Shown in pieces: positions 11,035 to 22,195 of a stretch of DNA of 38,329 bases; position 1 is the first letter of the stretch, and every line of letters begins with the position of its first letter. The translations under genes were made by a program, and so were the position numbers. Below the pieces are notes generated by a model. That model saw only the letters and a list, made by a program, of their open reading frames with translations. It had not been told where the DNA came from and searched no databases. Source of the stretch: Gnetum montanum (taxonomy: Eukaryota > Streptophyta > Gnetopsida > Gnetales > Gnetaceae); assembly GCA_015680685.1 (NCBI GenBank), contig MNCI01001941.1:449893-488221 (forward strand), read 5' to 3'.

Positions 11035-12013
11035 GAATAAAGCATCATCGGAAATGTTTCACCCAGCAAGTGACGGTTACTGTTTATGGGCAACGGCATT
11101 TTGAAACGGGATCCCGTTTCCTCAACGAAAAACACGAAACTTTATGAATCCATTGCATTTCTGGCAACATAGGTCAAAACTGAAAATTGGAAACTAAAAT
11201 ATCAAGATGCTCCCAATGAAGTCCTGGATCCTCTAGTGCTTGAACTGAACCTCCCAGACCACAGCCTACTCAGCATCAGCTCCCTAGTGTCCTAGAAATC
11301 ACAGAAATTGACTGAGAAATGTAGGAAATTAGAGGAGAAAAATGCAACAAAAACTTGGGATGCATGATTGGGAAGATAAAAATGGAAAATGAATTATGTT
11401 TTATTTATAAAACATAATATAAATCACTTTATTTACGGCTATATTTTCTAAGGTTTCTCATCATTTTTTCCCATCCCATCTAATGCCAAGGAACCACCCT
11501 CCAAAACCACTCATAACCATCCAAAGAAAATACCGACTCAACTTACTGGCATCATAATTTGTCCATCACATATCCATAAGGTCATACAAGCATCGTAGCC
11601 TATACCCTCTAGGCACATGACACCACCTGCATAACACACTGAACATCATGACCTCATACTTGATCAATCAAACAACACTGACTTACAATCACATAGCTTG
11701 ATTTGCTTAACAGCATTGATAATATGCACATAACACAACCATAGCACAGAGTTTGAGATCGTACCTGCCTAATGCTCAGTCTTCCCTCACAATTCTCTCA
11801 CCCTGCCAACCACAACACCATATTAGACGTCCAGCAAAATCAGTGTGCATAGTTATGGCATCATAATTACATATACATGATATCATAACCTCTGAGAGAA
11901 TATATCATTAAAATAATGTAAATAATTAAGTGACCCAATGACCTTTAATTGGCTCTAACTGCATATACAAAAATGTAACGAAATACCGTGGGATCATATG
12001 GTGAGGTATTACA

Positions 12014-14701
12014 TTATGGCCATTTGCAGTCTTCCTGTTCCTGGTCAAACAAAACATTTTTACAGGAAGAATATGGTCCTCCATGAAAATGTGAGTGTCA
12101 TGCCATCCAATATAAGGAATGCTTGAGAGAGTATAGGCTGGAACAATACCTTGTATTTTTTTCACTGGCACATTTTATTCATAAGCCTACTTTAAACTCT
12201 GCCACCTGCCACTGATTTTATGGCAAAAGTGGTTAAGGCCTGATTCTGGAAACTGTGGTGCACATGCTAGAGCCAATGGATACACAAATCCATAAGCCTT
12301 AGGGGCACACAGGTCTGAGTTTGCATGCCACCGTAATGGAGAGAAAGTAAGAACATCATTAGCCATGAGGGCACAACTTAAGGCTTGAGGTAACACAAAC
12401 CACCTAAGAGCATGGTAAAAATATACATTTAGAATGATGCAGGTATATAGTTGGCCTTAAAAGCAATCAACGAGGTAGTTGCATGTCTTAATGGGTCATG
12501 TCAAATTAACAAGATAAAGTAACAATGATAGTAATAAATTGTAGATGAGAAATATTTTTTTCTTTCAACATATTGCACTGTTTTTCCAAAGTTTTGAATT
12601 TTCAGATGATAATAGGCGAAAATTAACTTGGTTAGAGCATGCAGGCTTGTGATTTGCAAGTTTGATCTAAAGGGTTATGCTTCCAAGGTGTTGGCTGACA
12701 CATGTGCCAACCTAGAAGCATGCGGGGAAAAAAAACACATTTAGGCTATGGTATCAGGTAGATAGACAGTCATAGAAAATGATCATCAAATCCTTCACCT
12801 ACTTTAATGGTTAGCCCAAAATCATTAATGGATTTTGCTTCAGTTAAACTAAAAGGTAAATGTAGTCTTATTTTGCAATGATGGAAAATGCTATATCATG
12901 GAAGAAAATAACTTCAAATTATATTGACTCTATATAAAACATCAATGTACTAAATAATAATAGAGGTCATAACTTCCAGCAAATGCTTTTGTTTTGTTTT
13001 TTTCCCCCCCAAACTCTTAAGTATGCCACGAGAACAAGTAATCGGCTAAGACTTTTTCATTGTAACTGTCATAAGCTTCTTACGTAACAAGGCAATCCAT
13101 GTAGACTTTTGAAAAACTGCACTAGTTATTGATAGTTTCAAAATTTTCGAAGTGAGGGATCTGTTGTGCAGAAAAATGCATGGTTCAGTCAATTAAAAAT
13201 CCTTTCTCAACGTGAGAACCCACGGCCAAAGTAAGAAGTAAAATTGCATAGAGAGTATTTGCAACTATTCATCATTTGCAACTCTATTAAGAAGACATTG
13301 AAGGAAAGCATGTTATTTATTTTCTTACATTCTGTGGGCAAAATGTTACTCATCCTCTTACGTTCCATGTGAAAAATATACTTGTTTTTTTTTTTTTGCG
13401 TGGGATCTTAATTCGTTGACCTATTTCAGTTTTTAGTGATGGAAACTTTATTTATGGGGAGAATTATAGTAAGCCCTGCCCAAAAGCAACTAAGAGCTAA
13501 TTTTTTTCAAATTCTTCTAGACACAGTTACCTGGGTTGTGCTTCAGTATATAAGTAAGCTACTTTCAATTGGTTCATGATGGTTTGCAGATCGAGAGGTT
13601 GCCAGTTTCCAACACCCTGAGTGGTTCCTGCCTGTTGCTATTTAAACTATAGACTTTTAACAAACGTCTGAAACTTTGCCATGCCTGGTAAGACCTTCAT
13701 CTGTAGAATCTTTACATCTTTGGTATTTCTAGAGAAATGCTATGAAACCATCAGAAGAAAAACCAAGGGATCCAATATCTTCTCTTGCATCTAAGATTAT
13801 CTACTTAATTTTGCTTTTGACTAAAATTTCAATTCTATTCTCATTCATCAGAACTACGTAATTGTAGCTTAGAAAAAGATTTTCATCTGTAACTCAGTTC
13901 ACTCAGCAAGTTTCTAGTATGATTCACGAAGTCGGTGAACTCTACAGCAGCCTGTTGATTGACACTGATTTACTTGAGCACATTCTTAGAACGGTTTGTA
14001 TGTTTGTTCTCAGACTTTGCCTATATCTAAATTTAAGGTGGAGATTAACATTTGAGACATTTGAAAAGTTCATATTTGAAAATTTGATGGAAATTTTATT
14101 TTTATGAAACTGCAATTCCTAGGCATAATTGTAAACGGATAGATGAAAGACGAACGAAGATTCAAAGGCTTGACCTTGTACTAATCAAGTTGAAAATAAT
14201 TCGTTGTAAATAGATTGCCCAAGAACCATGTCTTCAGTTGGATTGTATAGAACTAAAGATTATAGTTTCAATCCCAATGATTTGTATTAAGATATACATG
14301 AAATCTGTTAAAAAATTCACGAGGACCAAACTGACCTGTGTCATGCCGTCAAATATTGTCCCCGCGCTGGTGGTTTTAAATTTCAGCATAATTTTGATGT
14401 TTCTGGTAACGGAGAAAAAATAAAAAATAAAAAATGAAACTCTTTGACCTGATAAAAATCGCTGGAGCTTTAGAAAGAATTTCTACTTGACAAGTTCGTT
14501 GACCTTTTACTGAGTTTTTGATAGCAATATTGGAATTGAACTAGGAGGATTTAGGAGGTGAGGGGACAAGAAAGGATTTTCTTCTATGGTGGTTATAACA
14601 CCCACATTATTTGATGATTAAAGCTGCAAAGCGTTTATTTAAGTAGATGTTACACTTGGCTGATAAGTATATATTACATGATCTGTGTTTTGTTCCTCCA
14701 G
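12014..14701 (+). other. Low-copy DNA upstream of HPT exons, probably intron
   Basis: This stretch differs from its neighbours: no retrotransposon domain or LTR similarity is visible. A search by eye for the upstream HPT exons (the first Asp-rich motif and the exon that should end just before DIPD) found none. If the gene is intact, this is the right part of a very large intron that also contains the retrotransposon to its left. Poly-T tracts lie near 13385-13398. On the minus strand, 12187-12396 and 11926-12171 read as fairly protein-like peptides but match nothing I know. Confidence 0.5.
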
Positions 14702-15270
14702 GATATACCCGATGTCGACGGTGACAGAATGTTTGGCATCCGATCATTCAGTGTTCGTTTAGGTCAAGAGCGGGTATTTGTTAATTTGTTTTCGACTCTT
14801 CCATCGTCATTTCGCATTTGTAGTTGACTTCCTAACACTTTCGTTTGCTTTGTTACAGGTATTTTGGCTGTGTGTATATTTATTAACGTCTGCTTACTTT
14901 ATCGCTATGATCATGGGAATTAGGGCATCGTTTCTCTGGAGCAAACTCGGAACGGTGAGTAGATGCTTGTACCATTTTAAAAAATTTAACCTTGCTCGGA
15001 ACAACAGAGTTAAATGATTTTTCTGGTATTTCTGTTGTTTTGATCTACAGGTATTGGGGCACATGGTGCTGGCTGTGCATCTTTGGCAAAGAGCTTTGGT
15101 TACAGACCTTAAAAGTAAAGTGGCAGTAACCTCTTTCTACATGTTCATATGGAAGGTAACCGTACTTGCAAGATCATTTCATGCATCTTTTTTGGGCTAT
15201 ATTGAGGCTGAAATTGCTTCCATTGCAGTTATTTTATGCAGAGTATCTACTCATCCCATTCTTGAGATGA
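14702..15270 (+). CDS. HPT1/VTE2-1: Homogentisate phytyltransferase, last four exons (partial)
   Basis: Exons are 14702-14773, 14859-14954, 15051-15155 and 15229-15270 (TGA at 15268-15270). All junctions are phase 0 with GT...AG introns of 85, 96 and 73 bp. They encode 104 residues matching the C-terminal quarter of UbiA-type prenyltransferases of tocopherol synthesis. Exon 1 has the second Asp-rich motif ([12 protein letters not shown]) that binds Mg-prenyl diphosphate, then [12 protein letters not shown]. Later come the membrane helices [14 protein letters not shown] and [16 protein letters not shown], and the end [17 protein letters not shown]. The family's plastid-envelope enzymes join homogentisate to phytyl or geranylgeranyl diphosphate. 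The [10 protein letters not shown] and [13 protein letters not shown] forms fit HPT/HGGT rather than solanesyltransferase. HPT, HGGT and aromatic or flavonoid prenyltransferases cannot be separated from this part. Exons are clean with intact CpGs, so the gene is probably functional; upstream exons are not in the window. Confidence 0.93.
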
Positions 15271-15800
15271 TGATATCATGATTAGATTATCCAAGTTTCC
15301 AGCATTTTATGAGGCTAGAACTGCATCCTAACGCTTATTGGCCACTAGCACCACCATTGCAAGGTTAACTGTGAAGAACTGTGTGAAAGCAAGTGATATT
15401 CTTTAAAAACTCATTTGATTTTAACAATTTTCAAAACCCTTGCCTTGCTATATGGAGCCAAGCATTCTTCGAGGCCTCGACACTAACGAAGTTCACAGGC
15501 CAAAGGATAAATGAGATAATACATGGTGCATATCATCTCTGCATACTGAATAGCCAATATTGAAATTTGAAGGTGCTGTTGAGGAAAGCTGTTGCAGAAC
15601 ATAGGTATTGGTTATACGGGTTTATGCTTGTTTAGTTTACACCTAAGGGCTAATCACGTTTTTACAATCTGAATGTGACATTGGCATGAATTCAGTTTCT
15701 CTTTCCGTTAGGTATTGTGTTTTTGTATCGTCGTGTTCATTTTGGTTGAGAGGTCAGTCTGTCAGGAAGGATAGTGGTGGCAGGATGTCCACATTATTTT
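15271..15800 (+). other. Presumed HPT 3' UTR and downstream flank
   Basis: No coding sequence. It follows the HPT stop directly and has a non-repetitive character. I see no canonical AATAAA at a convincing position, so the transcript end is not assigned. Confidence 0.4.
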
Positions 15801-15819
15801 GTGGACGTTGACTTCTAGT

Positions 15820-16390
15820 GGGAAAAGCAGAATTTTGGCGGGAAATTCTGGGGAGAAAAAGCGGAATCCATTTTGGCAGCCAGAAATTCTAGGCAGGAAA
15901 AGTGGAATCCATTTCACTAACAAAATCTGCATTTGATCACAGATAAAAGTTCATACTTAAATTTCAGCCAAATCATTTTAAGAAATTCTGTCGGAAAAAG
16001 GAACAAACAATTGTAGGTAGGAAAATTCAAACTTAAATTTTAGAGTGGGTGAGAAGATTTTTAAACATGAAAATTTGCATTTGACCACAGAGCCGGAAAT
16101 TCTAGGCAGGGAAAGCGGAATCTATTTCACCAAATATTTGGATTTGATTACAGAAACTTAAATTTGAGTAGAGTAGGTGAGAAGACAATTAAACATAAAG
16201 ATTAAAATATCAGTGGTTAACAATTCAAACGCGAACATCGATTATGGCTAAAGAAAACTTAAAAATTAAAAATTAGGCGGTTTAAAATTTCAGAGCTTCA
16301 AACATGAACACAAATTGTGGCCAAAGATGAAAATTAAAATTGAGTAGGTTAAAAATTTCAGAGTCTCAAACATGAAAGCCCTTCATTTAG
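15820..16390. repeat. Degenerate repeat cluster downstream of HPT
   Basis: The phrase 'aaattctaggcaggaaaag' followed by 'ggaatccatttcac' recurs in variant form near 15842, 15885, 15978 and 16096. A second phrase around 'aatttcagag' with 'caaacatgaa' recurs near 16290 and 16358, and again near 17130. Spacing is irregular. It looks like the remnant of a repeat-rich LTR or satellite; no gene is visible. Confidence 0.5.
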
Positions 16391-17880
16391 ATGGGCCGTC
16401 GTGTAATTCGTACATAATTTCTTGTTGAGCATGCATGCATTTTATCATCAATTGGATTGGGTCAAATATAGACATAGGAATGACTTTCTGTAATCATGAC
16501 TGAACAACAACAATCAAGTTGAAGGTGGATCCAAATTTAATGATTTCAAATCGATTTGGTCAATTGATCAATATTTGAGTAAGTCTTATCCCCTAATGAG
16601 AAAAAGAATTTTCCATTCTTTTATGTAGGTTGGCATAGCATTGGACTATAACTATCACCGTGATTGATGGGGAGGCCCATGGCTACCAAACACTTTTCTA
16701 CTACATAATAGCCAACTAGATCAATATGTAGTGGTCAATTACATACTTGGCTCTTAAAGAAATATGTTAGATCTTATCAACATTCGTGAAAAATCCTAGA
16801 TTCTTGATCTTCTTAATAATTGTCAAAGATGATGAGCAAATTCTCTAGATTATCTAGGTATCTATCATTGTCTCGTATATTTAATTTCCATGTCTATTAT
16901 TGATTCTTCTAAGATGTGAGTTGAGGAGTAATTTTTTATGAATTTAGGCATTGTATTTTCATGATCAACCTACACTTTTAATTATAATAAAATGATTTTG
17001 ATTTTAAAAAGTTTGGGGTTGATTTCTTTATGTTTTAAGGTTGGAATCTATTTGCAATAGAATGAACAAGATTAAAAAATCATAATGGATTAGAAAATCA
17101 TAAAGAAATTATAAAAATTGAATCAGATCAAAAATTTCAGACCCTCAAACACAAATACAAATTGTGACTAGCAAACTCTCCAAATTATTTGTGTACCTAT
17201 CACTCTCAACTATATTTAATTTTTATCTATATTTATGATTAGCCTTTGAAACATGTAGTGCTTGAAAAATTTGGTATTGGAACCTAAAATTTTTAGAGTG
17301 GAATAGTTTTGACCTTGGATTCATTGGCCTTGAGAAAAGAATCCGAAGTGTCCTAGATGATCTTGTTGATCACCTAGGGACTTAAAGATCTATTACCAAT
17401 TGATGTAAAATGTAGAAAAACTATAATGAAAATGCAACACTAGATTCAAGAACAAGGAAAATGTGAAATAAATATTTGGCAAACAAAAAGAACTGCAACT
17501 TTTATATTGAGAGAAGTGCAGATCAAGGCTTTTGAACGCCTAAGAAATAATAATGCCTTGTGAATCCAATGTAGATTTGTAGGGTGTGTTTTGTAACCAT
17601 GCTCTACATTGGCCTCTTGATTTGATTTGCAATGATGCAACTCCTTGCTCTAGATGTTTTGCGTTGGAGGGGAAAAGGTTGTAGACTTTTGGAAATCTAC
17701 ATTGCTCTGAAAGTCTAGTTCAATTGAATGCAAAATGACATAAAAGTCGTGACTAGGTTGTGATCTTTGATTAAATAGGCCATTAGTGTCTTGATTTGTT
17801 GTTGTTGATTTTGCCATGATTGCTGATAGATTTCTAACAAATTCTGGCATGTGTAGGACATTTTTTGATAGCTTATGAGC
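16391..17880. other. AT-rich intergenic DNA, nothing recognised
   Basis: No ORF with family motifs, no LTR pair and no RNA gene were seen. A further degenerate copy of the downstream repeat lies near 17130. The short minus-strand ORFs at 17446-17640 and 17650-17850 are not convincing. Confidence 0.35.
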
Positions 17881-17908
17881 AACTTAGCTTTTTTTTTTTT
17901 TTCACTTT

Positions 17909-18035
17909 CATACGTTGCCCAATGTGTGGGGCTAGGATGCCTAGCATATAGGCCTAAAATCCAAATCCTCTACAATGTCTCTGTAGGTTACCCAGTGCGT
18001 GTCATTGAAGTGCCTAGTGTGTGGGCTAAAAGATG
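17909..18035 (+). repeat. Two degenerate copies of the palindrome repeat
   Basis: At 17909-17929 the sequence CATACGTTGCCCAATGTGTGG, followed by a 'cctagcatata' phrase, matches the unit seen in the array at 29833-31317. A second, poorer copy spans about 17987-18035. Orientation is the same as in the right-hand array. They could be the remains of a second LTR or solo LTR of the same family. Confidence 0.5.
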
Positions 18036-19474
18036 CTAAATTTTGTGGTTTGCAAAGCATTTTCAACCTCCACAAGCTTGGATACATGAAATTTGCAACC
18101 CTCACAACCATGGAAGATAAGTCATTTACAACTTATGAAGCATGTTCTTAGCCTTCACAAGTTGGAATGTATTAGATCCATAGCATGTGAGCTACAAATC
18201 TCATATTTTACATTAAAACACTACCTTTAACTTCTAGTAACATAAGGTCATAATGCTAGATTTTGGGGAAAACAAGGCAATTGTTTATGCCTTCATTTTC
18301 CCACCAAATTACAAAGAATTTTGACTATAGGCTGTAACATGAATTTTCTTTGAGGTGTTTAATTGACGCCTCTTTGTTGATGTTTTGAGGATTAACCTAA
18401 GAAACATTAACAAAAAATGTGAAAGATTGCCATAGGTTTATCACCAACGCTTTCTCTCCATGCTTGATTTTGTAGCTGTCAAACCATGTCAAAGAGTGCT
18501 TGTAATGTTGAAATAAGGTCATGATGGAATGTTATGAGTTTGAGAAGAGATAAAGGCTATGTTGGTTATCAAGGAATGGTTACATGTGTTAACAAAGAAT
18601 TCTAAATGTTGACATTATCATTATAGTATGGCATTGACATGCTTGTTGATTGAAGTGGTCTTCACACTTTGTGCTTTGAAGTACTGGTTACTTGGTAATG
18701 TGTTAGGGGAACCAATACTCCACTCTAAAGCATCTTTGGTCGTTAGGCTCCTCCCTTTGTTTGTTTGGAGCCATTGATTTAACTACAGGCTTCATTGGCA
18801 TCTTGGCTTCTTTGGCAATTTGCTTCCCCATTTTTTCTTGAGGGATGAAACCTTCATTGGGCTTCATTGCCAAGGTCGAATAGTGTTCTATTTTCTTGTT
18901 GAATGAGATGTATTACATCTAATGGAAAAGGAGATGTTATGTGGCCATAGTGCATAAATGTCAAACATAGGTTTTCATTGTTGTTAGGGTAAGGAAGGTT
19001 GTAATTTGGCTACAAGATTATGGCTCAAAAGAGGTAACAAAAGTGATGTGAGGCAAGTGCTCATAGCAAAGCAAGATAAGCTAATCAAATCTTGCACATC
19101 AAAGTCACATGGTAACTTGATGTTGCGATGAGTTGTACCTTTGTAATGAATTCAAGTTTCATCCTACAATCACAACTCTAAGAGGACAAGAAAACAAGTC
19201 AAAGAATACATGTTGTTACAAGACATTGCATAAGGCTACATGAGATAATAGGTAGAATATAGACCACCATAGGCTACAATTGGTACAACATGAGAAACCT
19301 ATATCTTGTTTCATAGTTTTATACAAAGTTTGCAATTTATCTGTTATGCTAAACAAACAAAGATAGAGGTCTTGCAGACTTGCTTGTTGTAGGTTACTGA
19401 GGTCATTGGTGTCAGTTGTTCATTCGTACTTGTAGAGAAAGGTAAATAAAGGCTGTAGAAAAATAGGTTAGTGC
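18036..19474. other. Repeat-derived DNA left of the Tat-like element
   Basis: No gene was recognised. In transposon order this should contain the untranslated 3' region and 3' LTR of the Tat-like element, but I could not find LTR ends, a polypurine tract, or a clear match to the right of 29462. Confidence 0.3.
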
Positions 19475-20560
19475 TAGATGTAATAAGGTTTAAGATAAGA
19501 ATGATTGACTATGTTGGCCAATTCATTTCCATTCATGTCTACCAATCTAAATGCTTCGTTGTCATAGGCTTTGATAACTAGAAAAGGTCCTTCCCAATTG
19601 GCTGAGAATTTGTTTACATGTTTGCGAACAACCTTAAAGATAGGGTCTCCTTCCTTGCTCTTTTGGATATTCAGATCATGACGATGTTGTTGCTTCTACC
19701 TCTCTTGATACTGTTCAATGTGAACAAGCATTTGTATTCACTACTCTTCCACTAAATCGTGGTCAGTGGTACACAATTCCTTATTTTGTTTATCATGAAT
19801 GAAGTTAGATAGAGCTACTCTTAGCGATGGAACTTGCAATGCAAGAGGCAAAACAACTTTAGGTCTGTAAAAAAAACTATACGGGGTGACACTAGTTGTA
19901 GTTTGAAAAGTTGTTCTATAAGCCCAAAGTGCATATATTAATTGTTCATGCCACTTGTGTTTGCTATTATTTTGCATCTTTTTAAGCAAGTTTATGATGA
20001 CTTTGTTGCTTGCTTTAGCTTATCCATTAGCTTGAGGATACTATGGTGACAAAAAGAAGTGTTTAATGCTTAGTTGGTCACAAAAGGCTTGTGTTTCTTG
20101 GCTACTGAATTGTGGTCCATTCTCTAGGACTATAGTTAGAGGTATGTCAAAGTAAGACACTATTATTAGTATGAATTTACAAACTTGTCAGGATGTTGTT
20201 TTCCTTAGAAGAACTCACTTTGTAAAATATTCAATTGTGGTGATGATGAAGCTATGCCCTGTGAAAGACTTAGGCATTATAGGTATGATAATGTCAATTT
20301 CCCATCATTGAAACTATGAAGTTATCTAAGTAGTATGAAGCTTAGTTGGTGGCACATGTGTTAAGTTATTGTGTTGTTTATAGGCATCACAAGTTTTAAC
20401 CTTTTGCAGGTAGTCACTTTCCATATGGGGCTAGTAGTATTCTAATTGTCTAATCTTTGCGGCCATGGCTCTAGGTCCTATATGTCCTCCACAAACACTT
20501 TCGTGAACTTGCTCAAGGACTATGCGAGCTTCAATTTTGCCCAAGCACACTAACAATATG
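19475..20560 (-). pseudogene. Integrase remnant of the Tat-like element
   Basis: Read on the minus strand it shows the integrase core start (EIDIIIPIM, first catalytic Asp kept), then LENGPQFSS where the second Asp is replaced by Glu. AKASNK follows, where the catalytic Glu is replaced by Lys. Next come WHEQLIYALWAYRTTFQTTT, SVTPYSFFYRPKVVLPLALQ and the C-terminal FSANWEGPFLV and LVDMNGNELANIVN segments ending near 19475. With two of three catalytic acids changed and several stops, it cannot act. Catalytic residue calls are from by-eye alignment to the family pattern. Confidence 0.85.
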
Positions 20561-20639
20561 CCATCATAGGACCTTTTATATAGTGTGTTATCAGCTACAA
20601 TGATATATTATTTTGATCTTTTATGTACAACATCCTTTT

Positions 20640-21345
20640 GAGAAGTAGTTAGGTTTTGTGGAGATCATCATGCATTAGGTAAAACTTGATATTATTATAC
20701 CATTCCTTTTGAGCAACATTGTCAACAGTGGCTATAGAGATACCTTCAGTGTTCTGCATGATGGGAAGAACACAGTTCTCTATTAAGGAAGGTAATTTGC
20801 TAAACACATTTGGCATCACACATAGGGATAAGGTTGTAATGGTGTCAGCTAAGGTATTCTCAGTTTGGGGTATATGTTGAATGTCAACATCCATAAATTA
20901 TTGCATGAGTTTCTTAACTAGGTCATAATAATGTTGTAAATGTTTGACTGTGCATACATAAACCTCAGTTACTTGGTTAACTACAAGCTATGAATCACCT
21001 TTTACCATCATGTGTTGGATTCCTTGGTTACAAGCTACCGTCATTCCTATGATCAACCCTTCATATTCTACCATATTGTTGGTACGTGGAAATTGGAACA
21101 ATAAGCAAAAGATTGGATTGCACTAAAGGATGATGTTATGATGGTAGTAACATTGGCCCCATGGATAGTTGAAGCCTTGTCAAAGTGCATGATGGCCTTG
21201 TAACCCTTGGGTACTTTGTTGACAATGTTGACATGTTCATTAGGGAATTCAGGATCAATGACTACATTATCCTCAACTAGAAAAGCTATTAGTTGTGCAA
21301 CTATAGCTTGACCCTTCATTAAGGCTTTGGAGATGTAATACATGT
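20640..21345 (-). pseudogene. Archaeal-type RNase H and linker of the Tat-like element
   Basis: Minus strand: YKAIMHFDKASTIHGANVTT resembles the first Asp-bearing strand of the additional RNase H domain. It is followed after frameshifts by an N-M-V-E-Y-E-G-L-I segment and by DVDIQHIPQTENTLADTITT, the closing helix with its Asp. This domain sits between RT-RNase H and integrase, the diagnostic Tat position. It is broken by stops in the middle. Confidence 0.75.
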
Positions 21346-21388
21346 TAAACTTAGTTGTTATGGCCTTCCACCCACCTATATGATTCTA

Positions 21389-22178
21389 TTAGTATATATT
21401 TGTGGTTATCACTCTTACGATATTATCTTTACATATGACATTGATGTGGATCCTAAATAGGCATTGTCTCCACTTCTTCAAGGAGAAGACTAGGGCTAGG
21501 CAATACTTCTCAACCTTTGTGTATTGGGTCGTGTAACCTATCAATGCATGGCTCAAGTAGTATATAGGCAGCTTTGCTTCATCATCTTGTTTTTGATAGA
21601 GTAGAGAGGCTATGGATGTGTTAGAGCTTCCAAGATAGATGTACAATGGTTTATCCTTTTGTGGTGGATACACAATGGGTAGTTGGACCAACTCTTAATG
21701 TTATCAAAGGCTTCTTGGTATTGGGTAGTCCACTCATAGTGAACTTCCTTCTTAAGTAAGTGTTACATGGGTTGTAGCTCATCTGTAAGCCTTGAGATGA
21801 AACTATGAATAAATTGCAATCTACCTTGTAATCCATATAGCTCCATAAAGTTAGTGGGTACCGCCAAGTTAGTTATGGCTTTCCTACTTCAGATACTATG
21901 AAACCAAGCATCTTACTAGTTTTAACACTAAAGATTGAGTCTAAGTTTGTATTCGAGACAGCCATTGGCCATTTTGGACTTGACTGCCATGTCATCAACA
22001 TAATCATTAACTTTAGCATGTAATCATTGAATATATAGGTCATGGCTCATTAATAGGTCACACCATCATTCTTTAAGCCAAATGGCATCATGGTATAATA
22101 ACAGGTTCCTTAAGGGATCATGAGGGTTGTGTAAAGTTGATGTTCTAGATTGATCCTAACTTGGTTGTATCCTAAGAA
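21389..22178 (-). pseudogene. RT (C-terminal part) and RNase H of the Tat-like element
   Basis: At 22040-22178 (minus) the RT continues with GYNQVRINLEHQLYTTLM, then YYTMMPFGLKNDGVTY, the conserved MPFGLKN box. RNase H at 21389-21691 reads KPLYIYLGSSNTSIASLLYQ, AKLPIYYLSHALIG, YTKVEKYCLALVFSLKKWRQ. The upstream half of this RT lies 6.6 kb away at 28822-28987. Stops are frequent, with an in-frame TAA just after LMIP. Confidence 0.85.
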
Positions 22179-22195
22179 TGAAGATTGTTGAACCT

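Larger units (their letters stand above)
10070..11172. mobile_element. hAT-like non-autonomous transposon, copy 2 (1.1 kb)
   Basis: Inserted in the 5' LTR. The left end starts CATAGTTACCAGAAACG. The right end read in reverse starts CTATGTTGCCAGAAATG. The flanking 8-bp repeats are ATCAAAAC (10062-10069) and GTCAAAAC (11173-11180), 7 of 8. The other LTR of the same retrotransposon (around 2230-2250) gives the empty site with a single copy, which confirms the boundaries. Both ends share subterminal GAAAC/CAACG motifs with the 380-bp copy at 292-671. The extra ~700 bp inside has no transposase. It includes a 33-bp tandem repeat and could be captured host DNA. Confidence 0.8.
1373..12013 (-). mobile_element. 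Ty3/gypsy chromovirus (Tekay/Del-like), decayed, with nested hAT copy
   Basis: A 10.6-kb LTR retrotransposon on the minus strand. Its two flanking direct repeats are at 1373-3079 (3' LTR) and 9244-12013 (5' LTR, enlarged by a 1.1-kb insertion). The internal domain, read right to left, holds a gag start at 7608, a CCHC knuckle at 6559-6600, a protease remnant (~6261-6296), RT (~5200-5690), RNase H (~4390-4951), integrase (~3500-4380) and a chromodomain-like C-terminus (~3095-3260). This Ty3/gypsy order (RT before integrase) plus the terminal chromodomain points to a chromovirus. All domains carry stops and frameshifts, and many changes are G-to-A or C-to-T, as expected from decay of methylated DNA. 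The exact outer ends and target duplication are not resolved. Confidence 0.85.
9244..12013 (-). repeat. 5' LTR of the Tekay-like element, split by hAT copy 2
   Basis: The LTR runs 9244-10069 and resumes at 11173. Without the insertion it is about 1.66 kb, matching the 1.7-kb LTR at the other end. In + coordinates it starts TGTTACA and ends TATTACA, so on either strand it has the usual TG...CA ends with a short inverted repeat. Similarity to the left copy is clear but well diverged, which marks this as an old insertion. Confidence 0.8.

Noticed and set aside
13919-14423. Two ORFs just upstream of the HPT exons as further HPT exons
   Set aside because: Neither shows the UbiA first Asp-rich motif nor any HPT-like segment, and neither is framed by matching splice phases.
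14702-15270. Homogentisate solanesyltransferase (VTE2-2 or HST) as the identity of the prenyltransferase
   Set aside because: The [12 protein letters not shown] and [13 protein letters not shown] segments fit the phytyl/geranylgeranyl (VTE2-1) group better, as far as I recall the two families.
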